Positions 43,085 through 53,970 are shown, counted from the stretch's first letter. The stretch is DNA of 64,000 bases from Acanthosepion esculentum (GCA_964036315.1 OZ038508.1:51163759-51227758), one strand, 5' to 3'. Program-made: numbers and translations. Notes: a model not told the origin generated them from the sequence alone.

Positions 43085-44265
43085 TTTATATTTAAGTCTA
43101 TAAGTATTCACTTGATTCTGGAAGAATTAAATATTGATAATGTATGTTTGCGTCTATAATCATTTCGGGAATAGGTAAATATATTTGAGTCTGTAAGCAT
43201 TCACTTGGTTCAGGGATAAATAAATATTCGTTGTCTATATCTGTAGGCATTTCTGTATATAATGGTGAGTTATACTTGTTCCTGTGTGCATTCACTTTGT
43301 TTGAGGATTAATTTGGTTATTTATATTTGCTAAGTTAGTATGCACTTTGTTTAGGCATATTTTTCATTTATATTAGAGTCCCTAAGCATTTACTTAGTTC
43401 GGAGATAGATAAATCTGGTTGTTTATATTTAAGCCTATATGCATTCACTTGGTTCAAGGATAAATAAATATTGGTTATATTTCAATCTGTAAACATTTAC
43501 ACAATTCGTTGATAGATAAATATTGATTAACCCTATTTGATTCTATAATCATCTACTTGGTTCAGGGATAAATAAATATTGGTTATCTATGTTTGAGTAT
43601 GTAAACATTTCGTGATTCGTTGACAGATAAATATTGATTGATCATATTTCAGTCTATAGTCATTTTCTTGCTTCAGGGATAAAAAAATATTCATAATTTA
43701 TATTTGAATCTGTAAACATTTACGTCATTCGTTGACAGATAAATATCGATTCATCATATTTGAGTCTATAGATATTCCCTTGGTTCGGGGATAAATAAAT
43801 ATTGGTTGTCTATATTTGAGTCTGTAAACAATTACGTGATTCATTGAGAGATGAATATTGATTGATTATATTTGAGTCAATAGTCATCTGCTTGGTTCAG
43901 GGATAAATAAACATTGGTTGTCTATATTTGAGTCTGTAAACATTTACGTGATTCGTTGACAGATAAATATTGATTGATCATATTTTAGCCTATAGTCATC
44001 TACTTGGTTCAGGGATAAATAAATATTGGTTATCTATGTTTGAGTCTGTAAACAATTACGTGATTCGTATGATTGATCATATTTCAGCTTATAGTCATTT
44101 TCTTGATCCAGGGATAAAATATTATTCATAATTTATATTTGAATCTGTAAACATTTACGTCATTTCTTGACAGATAAGTATTGATTGATCATATTTGAGT
44201 CAATAGGCATTTACTTGGTTCGAGGATAAATAAATATTGGTAATTTATATTTGTAAGCATGTATC
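43085..44265 (+). repeat. 112 bp dimeric satellite
   Basis: About ten units marked by TTCAGGGATAAATAAATATT (near 43211, 43454, 43563, 43672, 43783, 43897, 44009, 44103, 44220), mostly 110-113 bp apart. Each unit contains two related halves of about 56 bp: GGATAAATAAATATTGGTTG ... GAGTCTGTAAACATT and ACAGATAAATATTGATTGAT ... AGTCTATAGTCATC. Confidence 0.85.
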
Positions 44266-44520
44266 TAGTAAATGGCTTTTGGTGTTCTTACCACTCTGTA
44301 GCTTACGCAGGCGCCGTATTCATGTCCTTCGCCTGCAGAGCCGTGACTATACTAAAAAAAACTACTTGCAAAATTGTTTGACAAATATTTCTGTTGAATT
44401 AATTTTTAATTACACAAAACTGATTTGACAGCGATGATGTAGAGATATATTTGATTAATTAGATTGTCGAAGTTTTCAATCATTAGCAAACAAATTTTAG
44501 CAAAGAACTTTCGATTAATT

Positions 44521-46235
44521 CTATTTCTCTAATTCTCTTTTTAATTATTTCGATTAATTCTCTTTTTAAATTATTATTATTAAATTATTAAATTATTAAA
44601 TTATTATTATTAATTTCTCTTTTTAATTATTTCGATTAATTCTCTTTTTAAATTATTATTATTAAATTATTAAATTATTAAATTATTATTATTAATTTCT
44701 CTTTTTAATTATTTCGATTAATTCTCTTTTTAAATTATTATTATTAAATTATTAAATTATTAAATTATTATTATTAATTTCTCTTTTTAATTATTTCGAT
44801 TAATTCTCTTTTTAAATTATTATTATTAAATTATTAAATTATTAAATTATTATTATTAATTTCTCTTTTTAATTATTTCGATTAATTCTCTTTTTAAATT
44901 ATTATTATTAAATTATTAAATTATTAAATTATTATTATTAATTTCTCTTTTTAATTATTTCGATTAATTCTCTTTTTAAATTATTATTATTAAATTATTA
45001 AATTATTATTATTAATTTCTCTTTTTAATTATTTCGATTAATTCTCTTTTTAAATTATTATTATTAAATTGTTAAATTATTGTTATTAATTTCTCTTTTT
45101 AATTATTTCGATTAATTCTCTTTTTAAATTATTATTATTAAATTATTAAATTATTAAATTATTATTATTAATTTCTCTTTTTAATTATTTCGATTAATTC
45201 TCTTTTTAAATTATTATTATTAAATTATTAAATTATTAAATTATTATTATTAATTTCTCTTTTTAATTATTTCGATTAATTCTCATTTTAAATTATTATT
45301 ATTAAATTATTAAATTATTATTATTAATTTCTCTTTTTAATTATTTCGATTAATTCTCTTTTTAAATTATTATTATTAAATTATTAAATTATTATTATTA
45401 ATTTCTCTTTTTAATTATTTCGATTAATTCTCTTTTTAAATTATTATTATTAAATTATTAAATTATTAAATTATTATTATTAATTTCTCTTTTTAAATAT
45501 TTCGATTAATTCTCTTTTTAAATTATTATTAAATTATTAAATTATTAAATTATTATTATTAATTTCTCTTTTTAATTATTTCGATTAATTCTCTTTTTAA
45601 ATTATTATTATTAAATTATTAAATTATTATTATTAATTTCTCTTTTTAATTATTTCGATTAATTCTCTTTTTAAATTATTATTATTAAATTATTAAATTA
45701 TTATTATTAATTTCTCTTTTTAATTATTTCGATTAATTCTCTTTTTAAATTATTATTATTAAATTATTAAATTATTAAATTATTATTATTAATTTCTCTT
45801 TTTAATTATTTCGATTAATTCTCTTTTTAAATTATTATTAAATTATTAAATTATCAAATTATTATTATTAATTTCTCTTTTTAATTATTTCGATTAATTG
45901 TCTTTTTAAATTATTATTAAATTATTAAATTATTAAATTATTATTATTAATTTCTCTTTTTAATTATTTCGATTAATTCTCTTTTTAAATTATTATTATT
46001 AAATTATTAAATTATTATTATTAATTTCTCTTTTTAATTATTTCGATTAATTCTCTTTTTAAATTATTATTATTAAATTATTAAATTATTAAATTATTAT
46101 TATTAATTTCTCTTTTTAATTATTTCGATTAATTCTCTTTTTAAATTATTATTATTAAATTATTAAATTATTAAATTATTATTATTAATTTCTCTTTTTA
46201 ATTATTTCGATTAAATCTATTTCTCTAATTCTCTT
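44521..46235 (+). repeat. 74/82 bp satellite array
   Basis: About 20 copies of TTTCTCTTTTTAATTATTTC, GATTAATTCTCTTTTTAAAT, then (TTA)n and a variable number of TAAATTAT octamers. Unit starts at 44631, 44713, 44795, 44877, 44959 and 45033 give 82, 82, 82, 82 and 74 bp steps. Length variants differ by whole octamers, or by ATT in a few. Both edges carry CTATTTCTCTAATTCTCTTT, the likely ancestral single copy. Almost no base substitutions between units. Confidence 0.97.
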
Positions 46236-46280
46236 TCTAAATAACTGTTAAGTAATTATTCATATTTACAGATATAATTT

Positions 46281-46476
46281 CGTCCTTGGTATGCCGATAA
46301 ACTAGATTAGACATCAAGGCCGCTGCTAGGAAGTTTGGGGGGAGGGCGTAAAACCACTTCTTAACTGCGGTTACCAGGTCTACCCTGACCCGGGTTGGCA
46401 GCACCAGTTATGGTCCCATCTATGGACAAATAGTTAATTCCTAAACCAGGATCAAAACACTATAAAAGTATGACAA
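46281..46476 (+). repeat. Unclassified interspersed repeat
   Basis: TATGCCGATAAACTAGATTA, GTAAAACCACTTCTTAACTG, GGACAAATAGTTAATTCCTA. Most diverged copy of the family; tail TATGACAAATATTG onward. Confidence 0.65.
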
Positions 46477-46888
46477 ATATTGTTTTATATATTGGTTCAG
46501 GGATAATGCTGGTAATTTTACTATAAATATGGTTTGGTTATTTAATGCCGACAATACATAAATATGGTTTGGTTATTTAAAGCCAGTAATACATTTTGTA
46601 AAACAATATTACCATCAATACATTTTACTCTCGACAAAAACCCTCTTTACAAAAATACGTCAATGAAACCTGATCTACAAACTGATTTCTTACAAAGAAT
46701 CTATATTCTATTCATACGAACCTATCCTAAAAATCTTGTCGGCATTAAATAACTCATTGGTATGTCTTAAAACAAAATAAACCAAACCAAAAAATATATA
46801 TTCTATTCATAGGAACCAATTCTAAATCTTATCGGCATTAAATAACCAAACCATATTTATAGTAAAATTACCAGCATTATCTATTTAT
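46477..46888 (+). repeat. Tail region of interspersed repeat, rearranged
   Basis: Repeated pieces TGGTTTGGTTATTTAA (46532, 46566), TTACCAGCATTAT and CGGCATTAAATAACC in both orientations (46737 + and 46830 +, with AAATATGGTTTGG inverted). Represents several broken tails of the 15883-type repeat. Confidence 0.45.
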
Positions 46889-47760
46889 ATTGTGACACTT
46901 GCTGGGACGTTCTGGGGTTGACTCTTAGTCACTGCCACTAATATGTGACCCGGTCGATCGGCGGTCGTCGCTACCCGGCGGGAACCTTTGGTCATGGGAC
47001 CAAATGGGATGGTCGGTCGATTCTAAAGGCACGAATGCATAACAGCTTCACACCAGATGCAACCTATTCGACACCAGTTCCGTCGTTCTCAGCTCGCTTC
47101 CATTGACTGGCTACCGAAGTAACTACTTCGATCTCAAGACTAACCTACCCACGTTGTGATTTTGATCTTAGGTTGACAAGATCAACCAGACACCGGGGAC
47201 TTCGTGCAAGGTGAGTCTAAACCGGAGGTGACGTCGAACAAACAAAAAGAAATAAATGAAAACCAAAAAGGTTCGGGTATGTTTAAAGAAAGCAAATCGT
47301 CTTTTATCAGTCTGTTCTATACAGGAGTGTGTGTTCTTCCTAACCCGTTTCTTCTGAGAGTGACACTTTTATACTTCTAGGCAAGTTCTGGTCTTCTAAG
47401 TCAACTGGTTTTAGTTTTTAAGTGCTAGCTTAGCCTCGTTCGTCAGTATAACTTGTTGTTGGTAGAAAGGCGAAGTCGGGGGCAGGACTCGTGGAATCTC
47501 TCAGTCAGCTCTCTCGTAGCTCTCCCCAACTGCAAAGCGCGAACTAGTGAACTGACCAATGGCGTTCGCTTATATGAACCAACCAAAACCCGTTTTTCGG
47601 TGGATCCCCGATTTCCAACAAGGGTCCCTTTGTTGTCTGGCCAGGAAAAATAATTACTTTCCATTTTTGGAAAATTAATTACTTCCTATTTTGGGGGCGG
47701 GGATCCATTCGTCCGTGAGGAGAGGTTGGAGGATAGCTATCCTCCTAACCTCCATCCTCC
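46889..47760. other. GC-richer unassigned segment, possible LTR-type sequence
   Basis: TTGTGACACTTGCTGGGACG starts a stretch with CCCGGTCGATCGGCGGTCG, GGTCATGGGACCAAATGG (self-complementary) and AGGTGAGTCTAAACCGGAGG. Composition differs from its surroundings and it starts with TG, which would suit a solo LTR or 5' UTR. I found no matching second LTR, primer-binding site or target duplication. Confidence 0.25.
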
Positions 47761-47932
47761 TCACATTGGTACTCTGCACCAATTCCTTTCAGAGGTTGTT
47801 AGTAACTTCTCCGTCTCTCCTACTATTTTACCTCCGCCTATCACCACTACTACAACACGACTAATGGCGTCTCGGTCGTGCTGGTGTGGCTAAGCTTGCT
47901 TCATTAATTAACTCTTTGACGCCACTGATTAT

Positions 47933-48133
47933 TCAGGATTTCTTATCCTGTTCCGAGATCATGAGCAGTTTACAATTATCAACTGGAACTTTGTTTACGC
48001 AAATCCTTTTTTGTCCAGCCAAAATTTCTACAATCAACATATGGCCCTCGCGTCTGGCCATTTCCTCGGTCACATGACCTGTGTACACAATATCTAGGCA
48101 CTCTCGAACCATATCTTCGTTGATTCTGGCCAT
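47933..48133 (-). pseudogene. Unrecognised 66-residue open frame
   Basis: MARINEDMVRECLDIVYTGH, VTEEMARREGHMLIVEILAG, QKRICVNKVPVDNCKLLMIS. Balanced composition unlike the low-complexity frames around it. The - strand continues past the stop at 47933 with ELINEASLATPAR-like sequence. Possibly a retroelement or single-exon remnant; family not recognised. Confidence 0.3.
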
Positions 48134-48139
48134 TTTGTG

Positions 48140-49255
48140 TTTTCTTAACCAGCACTTTTAACGACCATCATTAATCAATTGCCAGAGATCGCCACATTGT
48201 CTTTTCGTGAAATTATCATTGACGCAATTCTTCTGTTTCTTGAGAAAAGTAGACTTTTGAAAAAAAAAAATCTTCTTATGTTGATCGGTATATTCTTCGG
48301 GATATCTCTTAAACTTTCTTTTCTGTTTTCAGGATTTTCCCGTTCAACTTTTATGGCTAATAAGTTGAAATAGTGTCGCAATATTACATATTTAGTTGAA
48401 GCCATAAAATTGTCTTTGAAATATTTGGATTTCGGCATTAAATAACCCATTGATATGCCGCTAAACAAAAGCAATCAACCAGACTCTCTGCAAACCCTCT
48501 TAACAAAAATACGCCAATGAATCGTGATCTCCTACAAACTGAATTCTTTCAAAGAATGCATATTCTATTGATACGAACCTACTCTAAATATCTTGTCAGC
48601 ATTAAATAACCCATTGAAGTTGATATGCCGTAAAACAAAATGGTCCTAAACCTAAACAAACATGTATATGCCTAAAAGCTGAGTATTATTTACCCTTTAT
48701 TCAGTTGTGAAAGCAGAATAACATTTTTATTACTTCAAAGCCTCTAGAAAATTAAATTTCAGCATTAAATGACCCATAAGGAGTTGATATTCATTAAACA
48801 AATCAATCAATCAATGAATCAGGTGTAATTATATTTATTGTTATTAATAATAAGCATTGAAATTTATTTAAATATTTCGCGCTAAGAATTGCTGCTGATT
48901 TCGCAATAATGCAGAACTGGTGTGTTTCGTTTTATTTTTACTCAGCTATGTTGTTTTATGATCGCCTCTGCCATTGAGATGTGTTTCATACTCAAGGTAA
49001 GGACAGGTGCTTTATACCCTGCCAATCACTAGAGTTGATCACTTTGACTTTTCAAAGATTTTAACCACTTTTCCCTCGGTTTCTGATCCCAGGAAAGATC
49101 CTTTAATCAACACCGAATGATCATAGCGCTTACTCCTATGTATGATAATACACGTTACAGCATCATATCTGATGCAATTAAAGAAGGAAACGATACATCA
49201 GGAAATGACACAGGCTCATAAGAACACATCCTGTTATGGAGTTAGTCGTCTTTAT
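48140..49255. other. Unassigned interval with repeat tails
   Basis: TTGATATGCCGCTAAACAAA-type tails at about 48450, 48620 and 48785 mark at least three broken copies of the 15883-type repeat. Nothing else recognised. Confidence 0.45.
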
Positions 49256-50150
49256 CATCAGCCCCATGATCGGATGTTGTTGTAAAATCACTGATCACCT
49301 GCCCAGCTCCCTGTATATGTCTCGGTTGCGTGCCAATGTTCGAGTGTTTTTGAATGATCTTTTCATTCACTGAGGGGCATTTGTCCATTTTTCACCTGTC
49401 CACCTCTTCTTTTGCGTGTAGGATGATAAAGAAAAGACTGTTGGCTCTTATGACGTAGTCAACGTTCCCTACTTGACGGTGGATATGAGTTCTTCCCATG
49501 GTCCTCTTTCTTGTTAGGATGTAGTCTCTAACAGAGTCATTCGTAATGCGGTCTACATAGGATATGCCCACGATTGGCTTTGTAGTGTCTCATTTCTAAT
49601 GCTTGTATTCTTCGCTGTAATCCCACTGTTAATATCCAACTGTCGCAGGCGTTCAGAACGTCTGCGAAGGTCAATGCGTGCAACATTTTGCTTTTTGATT
49701 TCAGGCAAATGTCTCTCCAGATGGTTCTTGGTTTTTCGAGAGCTAACACTGTTTGTGACGATCTTGAAATTGTTTCCCTTCTGGGGCCCTCTTCGCCGAT
49801 AATCGAACCAAAAAATATTTGAAATGTCTCACTACTTTAAGTCCCTGCTCACCGACTTTTATCTTTGGTTGAAAACCCTTTCGCGTTATTCATCATGAGT
49901 TTGTTGATTCTTTTTCGATATTAATCTCCGTGCTATATCTGGAAGACGTTTCCTTCGGGTTCTTCACCAGACCGGCAATTTCCTCTTCTTTAGCAGCTCG
50001 ATTCACTGTCGTCTGCAAAATGAAATGTTACGATTTCTAATGCTGGCTAGTGCTCCTCAGATATATCACTCGTGATGCATTCACGGAAGATATTAAACTG
50101 TGTAAAGGACAGAAGACATCCTTGTCGTACACCGACTGATGTGCAGAATT
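49256..50150 (-). pseudogene. RTE-like LINE fragment with RT core
   Basis: - strand starts TSVGVRQGCLLS-type RT motif (about 50145-50110) and FADD catalytic box (about 50023-50012), then NAKGFSTKDKS-like, LKSKSKMLHALTFADVLNAC, DSWILTVGLQRRIQALEMRH (49690-49580) and a decayed C-terminal end (NKKEDHGK, RKRRGGQVKNGQMP, about 49500-49380). The D pair of the active site is visible, but the frame is broken many times. A different RTE-like family from 24.5 kb. Confidence 0.65.
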
Positions 50151-50155
50151 ACTTA

Positions 50156-50222
50156 CCTATGAAGCCTTTGAACGGGTGTGCTCTGGGTAGTATGGACCAA
50201 CTTCTTAACTATGTTATATTTA
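50156..50222 (+). repeat. Direct repeat flanking LINE fragment, left
   Basis: CCTATGAAGCCTTTGAACGG and GGTAGTATGGACCAACTTCT, repeated at 50694-50766. The two copies flank the CR1-like fragment. Confidence 0.8.
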
Positions 50223-50365
50223 TATATATATATATATATTATATATCTATTTATTCATTACTGCCCACAATGTATTGTGCCAAGCTCAGGTTTTGTTTAG
50301 TCTATAAAAACGTTGTATAGGTTATGTTTGATTTTGTTTTTAATTTCTTACTTTCTCACTCTAAA

Positions 50366-50693
50366 TGGCAATAAAGCCACTAAGACACAACGGGTTACTG
50401 GGTGTGAAAGAATTAGAAAACAGAAACATTACTAAGAAGGGAGAACAATAGAAGAGTAATCTGGAAAGCAGGAGATAACGATTGACATTTCGTTTACATT
50501 TTTGAAGATCAAACTTAACTGGAATGCATGGCGCCAAAAGAGTGTTCCACAAGCGAGAAGTGCGAGAAAAGAAAATGTTAGCATAGAACTGGCGGTTATA
50601 TCTAACCAATTCAACTGTAAATTGCTGAGACCTCGTTGTCAATCTAGTACTGCGCCAAAATTCATAAAATCTAGGTACCATAGCGGAATTATT
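50366..50693 (-). pseudogene. CR1/jockey-like LINE 3' end, clean copy
   Basis: Open for 106 residues on the - strand (50681-50361): VPRFYEFWRSTRLTTRSQQF, TVELVRYNRQFYANIFFSRT, SRLWNTLLAPCIPVKFDLQK and NRYLLLSRLLFYCSPFL. The SRLWNTLL is the conserved RLWNSLP motif. Ends in GGCTTTATTGCCATTTAG. Least mutated copy of the family here, but heavily 5'-truncated. Confidence 0.8.
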
Positions 50694-50880
50694 TCCCTAT
50701 GGAGCCTTTGAACGGGACTGCTTTGGGTAGTATGGGCCACCTTCTTAACCATGTTATATTTATTCATTGTTGCTTACAATGCCTTTTACCAGACAGGCTA
50801 TCTTTAGTTTATGAAGACATTGCAGAGCATTTTTCGTATAGACTGAATATCCGTTCTGTAGCATAACCAAGTTGGTGAGC
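50694..50880 (+). repeat. Direct repeat flanking LINE fragment, right
   Basis: CCTATGGAGCCTTTGAACGG, GGTAGTATGGGCCACCTTCT, then TTTAGTTTATGAAGACATTG, which parallels TTTAGTCTATAAAAACGTTG at 50298. The duplication therefore spans about 150 bp and is probably part of the RTE-like element. Confidence 0.7.
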
Positions 50881-50892
50881 TTGAAAGAATGG

Positions 50893-51430
50893 ATGTCGTT
50901 TCAGGTTTTAGGAGAGATAACAAAAAGACAAAATTTATTAAGAGCTACAAACGTCTGGAAATTGTGGAGAGCTATGATCGATAATCTCCTGAAGCGACAT
51001 GGAACAGAGAAGCAGAAGAAAAACGAGTTTGAGTAAATGGATAGCAGAACAAGGTTTAGGAGAGATAACAAAATGTCAAAATTTGTTAAGAGCTACAAAC
51101 GTCTGGAAATTGTGGAGAGCCATGATCGATAATCTCCTGAAGCGACATGGAACAGAGAAGCAGAAGAAAAACGAGTTTGAGTAAATGGATAGCAGAACAA
51201 GGTTTAGGAGAGATAACAAAAAGACAAAATTTATTAAGAGCTACAAACGTCTGGAAATTGTGGAGAGCCATGATCGATAATGTCCTGAAGCGACATGGTA
51301 CATAGAAGCAGAAGAAAAACGAGTTTGAGTAAATGGATAGCGGAACAAGGTTTAGGAGAAGTCAACATTTAAGGGCAAAAAAGTCTGGAAATTGTGGAGA
51401 GCCATGATCGCCAACTTCCCGAGGGGATAT
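50893..51430 (+). repeat. 148 bp satellite derived from LINE 3' end
   Basis: GGAACAGAGAAGCAGAAGAA occurs at 51001 and 51149, and its variant GGTACATAGAAGCAGAAG at 51297, exactly 148 bp apart each. Each unit encodes KWIAEQGLGEI, RATNVWKLWRAMI and LLKRHGTEKQKK, the C-terminus of the RTE-like ORF2 plus its tail. About 3.6 units. The first and last are partial and more diverged. Confidence 0.9.
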
Positions 51431-51725
51431 GGCATATTAAAAAAAGTGCTTCTTCCAGGTTGGAATCCAACTTGGATACTGTTAAGGATTTGGTCAAAAG
51501 GTTGTTTATATGAAAGCAATCAGTAAAGGTTCGTGCTTTGTAAGAGAAACTCTTTCCTTTGTTTCTCTTGCTTCAAGTCTCCTCTTCATCTGGGGAAATA
51601 GTTCAGCATTCACTGTTATATAGGAAAATTGCAGTTCGGTTATCTCTCCATTGTTTCTAATGAAATTTTTACGTTTCTTGACATTTGTTTACTTTCGGAT
51701 TTTGTGTCATATTCTCAACTCTCAG
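51431..51725 (-). pseudogene. RTE-type LINE fragment
   Basis: - strand: RNNGEITEL, AELFPQMKRRLEARETKE (about 51660-51560), equivalent to the R-R-IS--L...LYG-ECWTIF-QMKRRLEA segment. Decayed, opposite in strand to the adjacent satellite. Confidence 0.5.
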
Positions 51726-52011
51726 TTTAAACACTTATCAGGGAGTCAAATTTTTGTTTGTGCTTTATTTCGACATCTCCAATTCGTAGTTCGCAACTTG
51801 AACTGTCCCGTTTGCTAACAGATACGTATTCTTGTTAGAATCGATGGCTACACTATTTACATTATTCGGACTAGTGTACTCATCTTTGTACGCTTCTTCA
51901 GGTGGTTGGAATTTCGCTCTCTGGGGTAGACTGTTCTAGTTCCACGTGCCATCTCTAATGGATATCAGTTATCTCCTGTTTAATTCCCTCTCCAAGTTCT
52001 CCACCGCCTTA

Positions 52012-52083
52012 ACCAGGTATTGAACTCACACTCTTTGGGTCTTGTCCCTGGATCTAACTAACGCCTTTATTTACTGTGCCATA
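52012..52083 (-). repeat. tRNA-like A/B box module of PLE
   Basis: - strand: TGGCACAGTAAATAAAGGCG (A-box-like, 52082-52063), GAGTTCAATACCTGG (B-box-like, about 52026-52012). Lies just 3' of the GIY-YIG stop, as at 22.1 kb. Confidence 0.5.
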
Positions 52084-52140
52084 TGTGCTTGTTATCATTA
52101 CATGTTTTTACCAGAGCTCATATTGCAATTTTTGTTGTTG

Positions 52141-52330
52141 TTATCGATTTTCTCTGGCACTCCTTATTACTGGTTCCCATATCGTATTCATTTCTATGCT
52201 TGGTCGGCTCAGGAGATTTTTGTGGCCTAGCATACGTGCGGATTCCTTAAGTTTACGAATTTTCCAATGGTGTTTTTTGTCTATGATCTCAACCTGATCC
52301 CATGTGTGTTCTTGAAGCCTTACCTTAAAT
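52141..52330 (-). pseudogene. PLE GIY-YIG endonuclease C-terminus
   Basis: - strand: KVRLQEHTWDQVEIIDKKHH, WKIRKLKESARMLGHKNLLS, RPSIEMNTIWEPVIRSAREN, stop at 52141-52143. Slightly longer upstream than the 21952 copy (adds VRLQEHTWDQVEII). The same stop position and sequence indicate a common truncated ancestor or the same functional end. Confidence 0.6.
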
Positions 52331-52529
52331 ATGGCGACAAAGATGAAGACAATAGTCCGAATAATGTAAATAGTGTACATAATACCTCATCTCAGAAATA
52401 TAGACAGAAATTGATGGTTAGTCATTTTTTCCGCTTTACTACTTTGTTAAAATGTTCCTGCGATTTCCTTTTCTATGTCTGCCATTAACACAGAGTCATC
52501 TACATATCTATAAAGATTGCCAATAATAA

Positions 52530-52700
52530 AGCCTAGTTGGTACGGTGGAGTAATGCATAGCGACTCGGATTGAAGATTGAGATCCGAGTTCGAATTCCAG
52601 TCGGATCCATTACATTTCACTTACGTGCTAATACCCTTGAGAAAGGTATGAATCCTCCTCTTCTCCTCCTATCTATGGGTAAATAGCAGGATAAACTGGG
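52530..52700 (+). repeat. 5S-SINE body fragment
   Basis: GGTACGGTGGAGTAATGCAT, GAGTTCGAATTCCAGTCGGA, TTCACTTACGTGCTAATACC, CTTGAGAAAGGTATGAATCC. The 5S head is absent. Confidence 0.65.
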
Positions 52701-52823
52701 TTCTATAGCCTTGGGTGGCAACGGGTCTAGGAGAAATTAAATGAATTCAAAACTTTATGTAGCAGATAATATACAGTTCGGATTGGCTCGATGATCCCGA
52801 CTGCGGTCGAATGATGAAGAGGA

Positions 52824-52865
52824 GAAACCACCGTTTAGCAGTCGAGGGGTCTAAACGATGGTTTC
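52824..52865. other. 15 bp stem hairpin
   Basis: GAAACCACCGTTTAG pairs with CTAAACGATGGTTTC (one C-A mismatch) around a 12 nt loop. Followed by GGTGAACGCAGGTTCGAACA, which resembles a B box. Could be part of an unrecognised tRNA-like repeat. Confidence 0.6.
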
Positions 52866-53025
52866 TATAAAGGTGAACGCAGGTTCGAACACACTTTCTT
52901 TCTTACGTTTCTTCGAGTGCGTAGGTCCACATACTTAATACACAATTTTAAAAATTAAAAAGTGGGAGATCTATTTCAAACACATGTGTCAAATATAAAT
53001 AGCGCTTGAAGTGATAATCATGATA

Positions 53026-53030
<5 letters not shown>

Positions 53031-53095
<65 letters not shown>
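53031..53095. repeat. (CA)n-(TA)n microsatellite
   Basis: CA run then TA run. Confidence 0.98.
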
Positions 53096-53097
<2 letters not shown>

Positions 53098-53098
<1 letters not shown>

Positions 53099-53195
53099 GA
53101 AATGGACAAAGTCCGTCAATTATTTTAAGATATTTTTTACGTTTATACGTTCTTTTTATGGATACCTGAGGTGCTTTTAACGATTGAGCCACAGT
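53098..53195 (-). repeat. SINE family A, left arm of foldback
   Basis: - sense starts CTGTGGCTCAATCGTTAAAAGC (about 53194-53173) and jumps to the tail (CCATAAAAAGAACGTATAAA). The B-box region is deleted. Confidence 0.65.
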
Positions 53196-53425
53196 AAAAT
53201 CGACCTTGCTAACCGAAACGCCCCTCTGTGGCTCAATCGGTAAAAGCACGTCGGGCTATATGACGGTTCCGTATAGGATACAGGTTCGATTCCTATCGGA
53301 GGACGCATATTTTATATGAAAATTTCTCGGACATTCAGGCTGGTAACTGTTGTTTATTATAAACAGAGCATTTACTTAAATATTTGTATCTATAAAAAGA
53401 ACGTATAAACATAAAAAAATGTCTT

Positions 53426-53430
<5 letters not shown>
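53196..53430 (+). repeat. SINE family A, right arm of foldback
   Basis: AAATCGACCTTGCTAACC leader, CCTCTGTGGCTCAATCGGTA (A box, 53223-53242), CAGGTTCGATTCCTATCGG (B box, 53281-53299), tail to AAAAAAATGTCTTAAAAT, then (TA)n. Confidence 0.8.

Positions 53431-53474
<44 letters not shown>
53431..53474. repeat. (TA)n microsatellite
   Basis: TA repeat. Confidence 0.98.
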
Positions 53475-53476
<2 letters not shown>

Positions 53477-53750
53477 GGACAACTGCGGGCAAATATTAAA
53501 GAAGTTTGGGCTCGTATTAGTGATAGCCTTACCTGCTCTGTAGCTTTGTCGCACACAGTAAAGCAGGCCTTGCCGTCCACTTGCGGAAACATGTGGCAAT
53601 TGATCCTCAAGCAAAATGGCTCAGGCACATGTCCCATTTGTCTAAAAGTGTGCAAAACACCTGCAGGCATTGGGAGACGCATGTGTGTCCATAAAATTTA
53701 CGCACTTCTTTTTTTTACTAAACCCTCATTTGTCGTCCGCGACGAGAGAG
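53475..53750 (+). pseudogene. Possible LINE 3' end with degenerate C2H2 finger
   Basis: Frame reads QLRANIKEVWARISDSLTCS, SHTVKQALPSTCGNMWQLIL and CPICLKVCKTPAGIGRRMCVHK. The last is C-x2-C-x12-(H to R)-x3-H: a C2H2 finger missing its first His. Terminal C2H2 fingers of this type (CPVC-K-CKS-AGL--H-R-H) occur at ends of retroelement and other proteins. Family uncertain. Confidence 0.35.
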
Positions 53751-53754
53751 TCTG

Positions 53755-53756
<2 letters not shown>

Positions 53757-53814
<58 letters not shown>
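53757..53814. repeat. (TA)n microsatellite
   Basis: TA repeat. Confidence 0.98.
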
Positions 53815-53819
<5 letters not shown>

Positions 53820-53970
53820 CCATGGTCACAAACTCACATCAATCCAATTAAATATGTGTCCACTGATATTGAGCACTTTCCAATAAGTACCGCGCATATA
53901 TAACATATAAATAATATACATAAAAATTGCATATATATATATTTTTTATATTTATATACATGCACATTTT

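Larger units (their letters stand above)
51850..52410 (-). mobile_element. PLE, internally deleted, inverted termini
   Basis: - sense: inverted terminus (52410-52325), GIY-YIG C-terminus, tRNA-like module (52082-52012), GGGGTAGACTGTTCTAG body complement, and terminus (51950-51850, TACACTATTTACATTATTCGG on + strand). Mirrors the 21838-22440 element. The hammerhead-like region is shortened here (CTTCTTCAGGTGG, no GAAAC). Confidence 0.6.

Noticed and set aside
44521..46235. CRISPR array
   Set aside because: Regular repeats, but there are no unique spacers, the unit is itself low-complexity, and the genome is eukaryotic.
47443..47664. Overlapping 66-73 residue frames on both strands
   Set aside because: No motif on either strand; a GC-richer segment naturally has fewer stops.
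46889..47760. Solo LTR of a Gypsy-type element
   Set aside because: Only a TG start and composition favour it; no CA end with target duplication, no second LTR, no primer site. Listed as unassigned.
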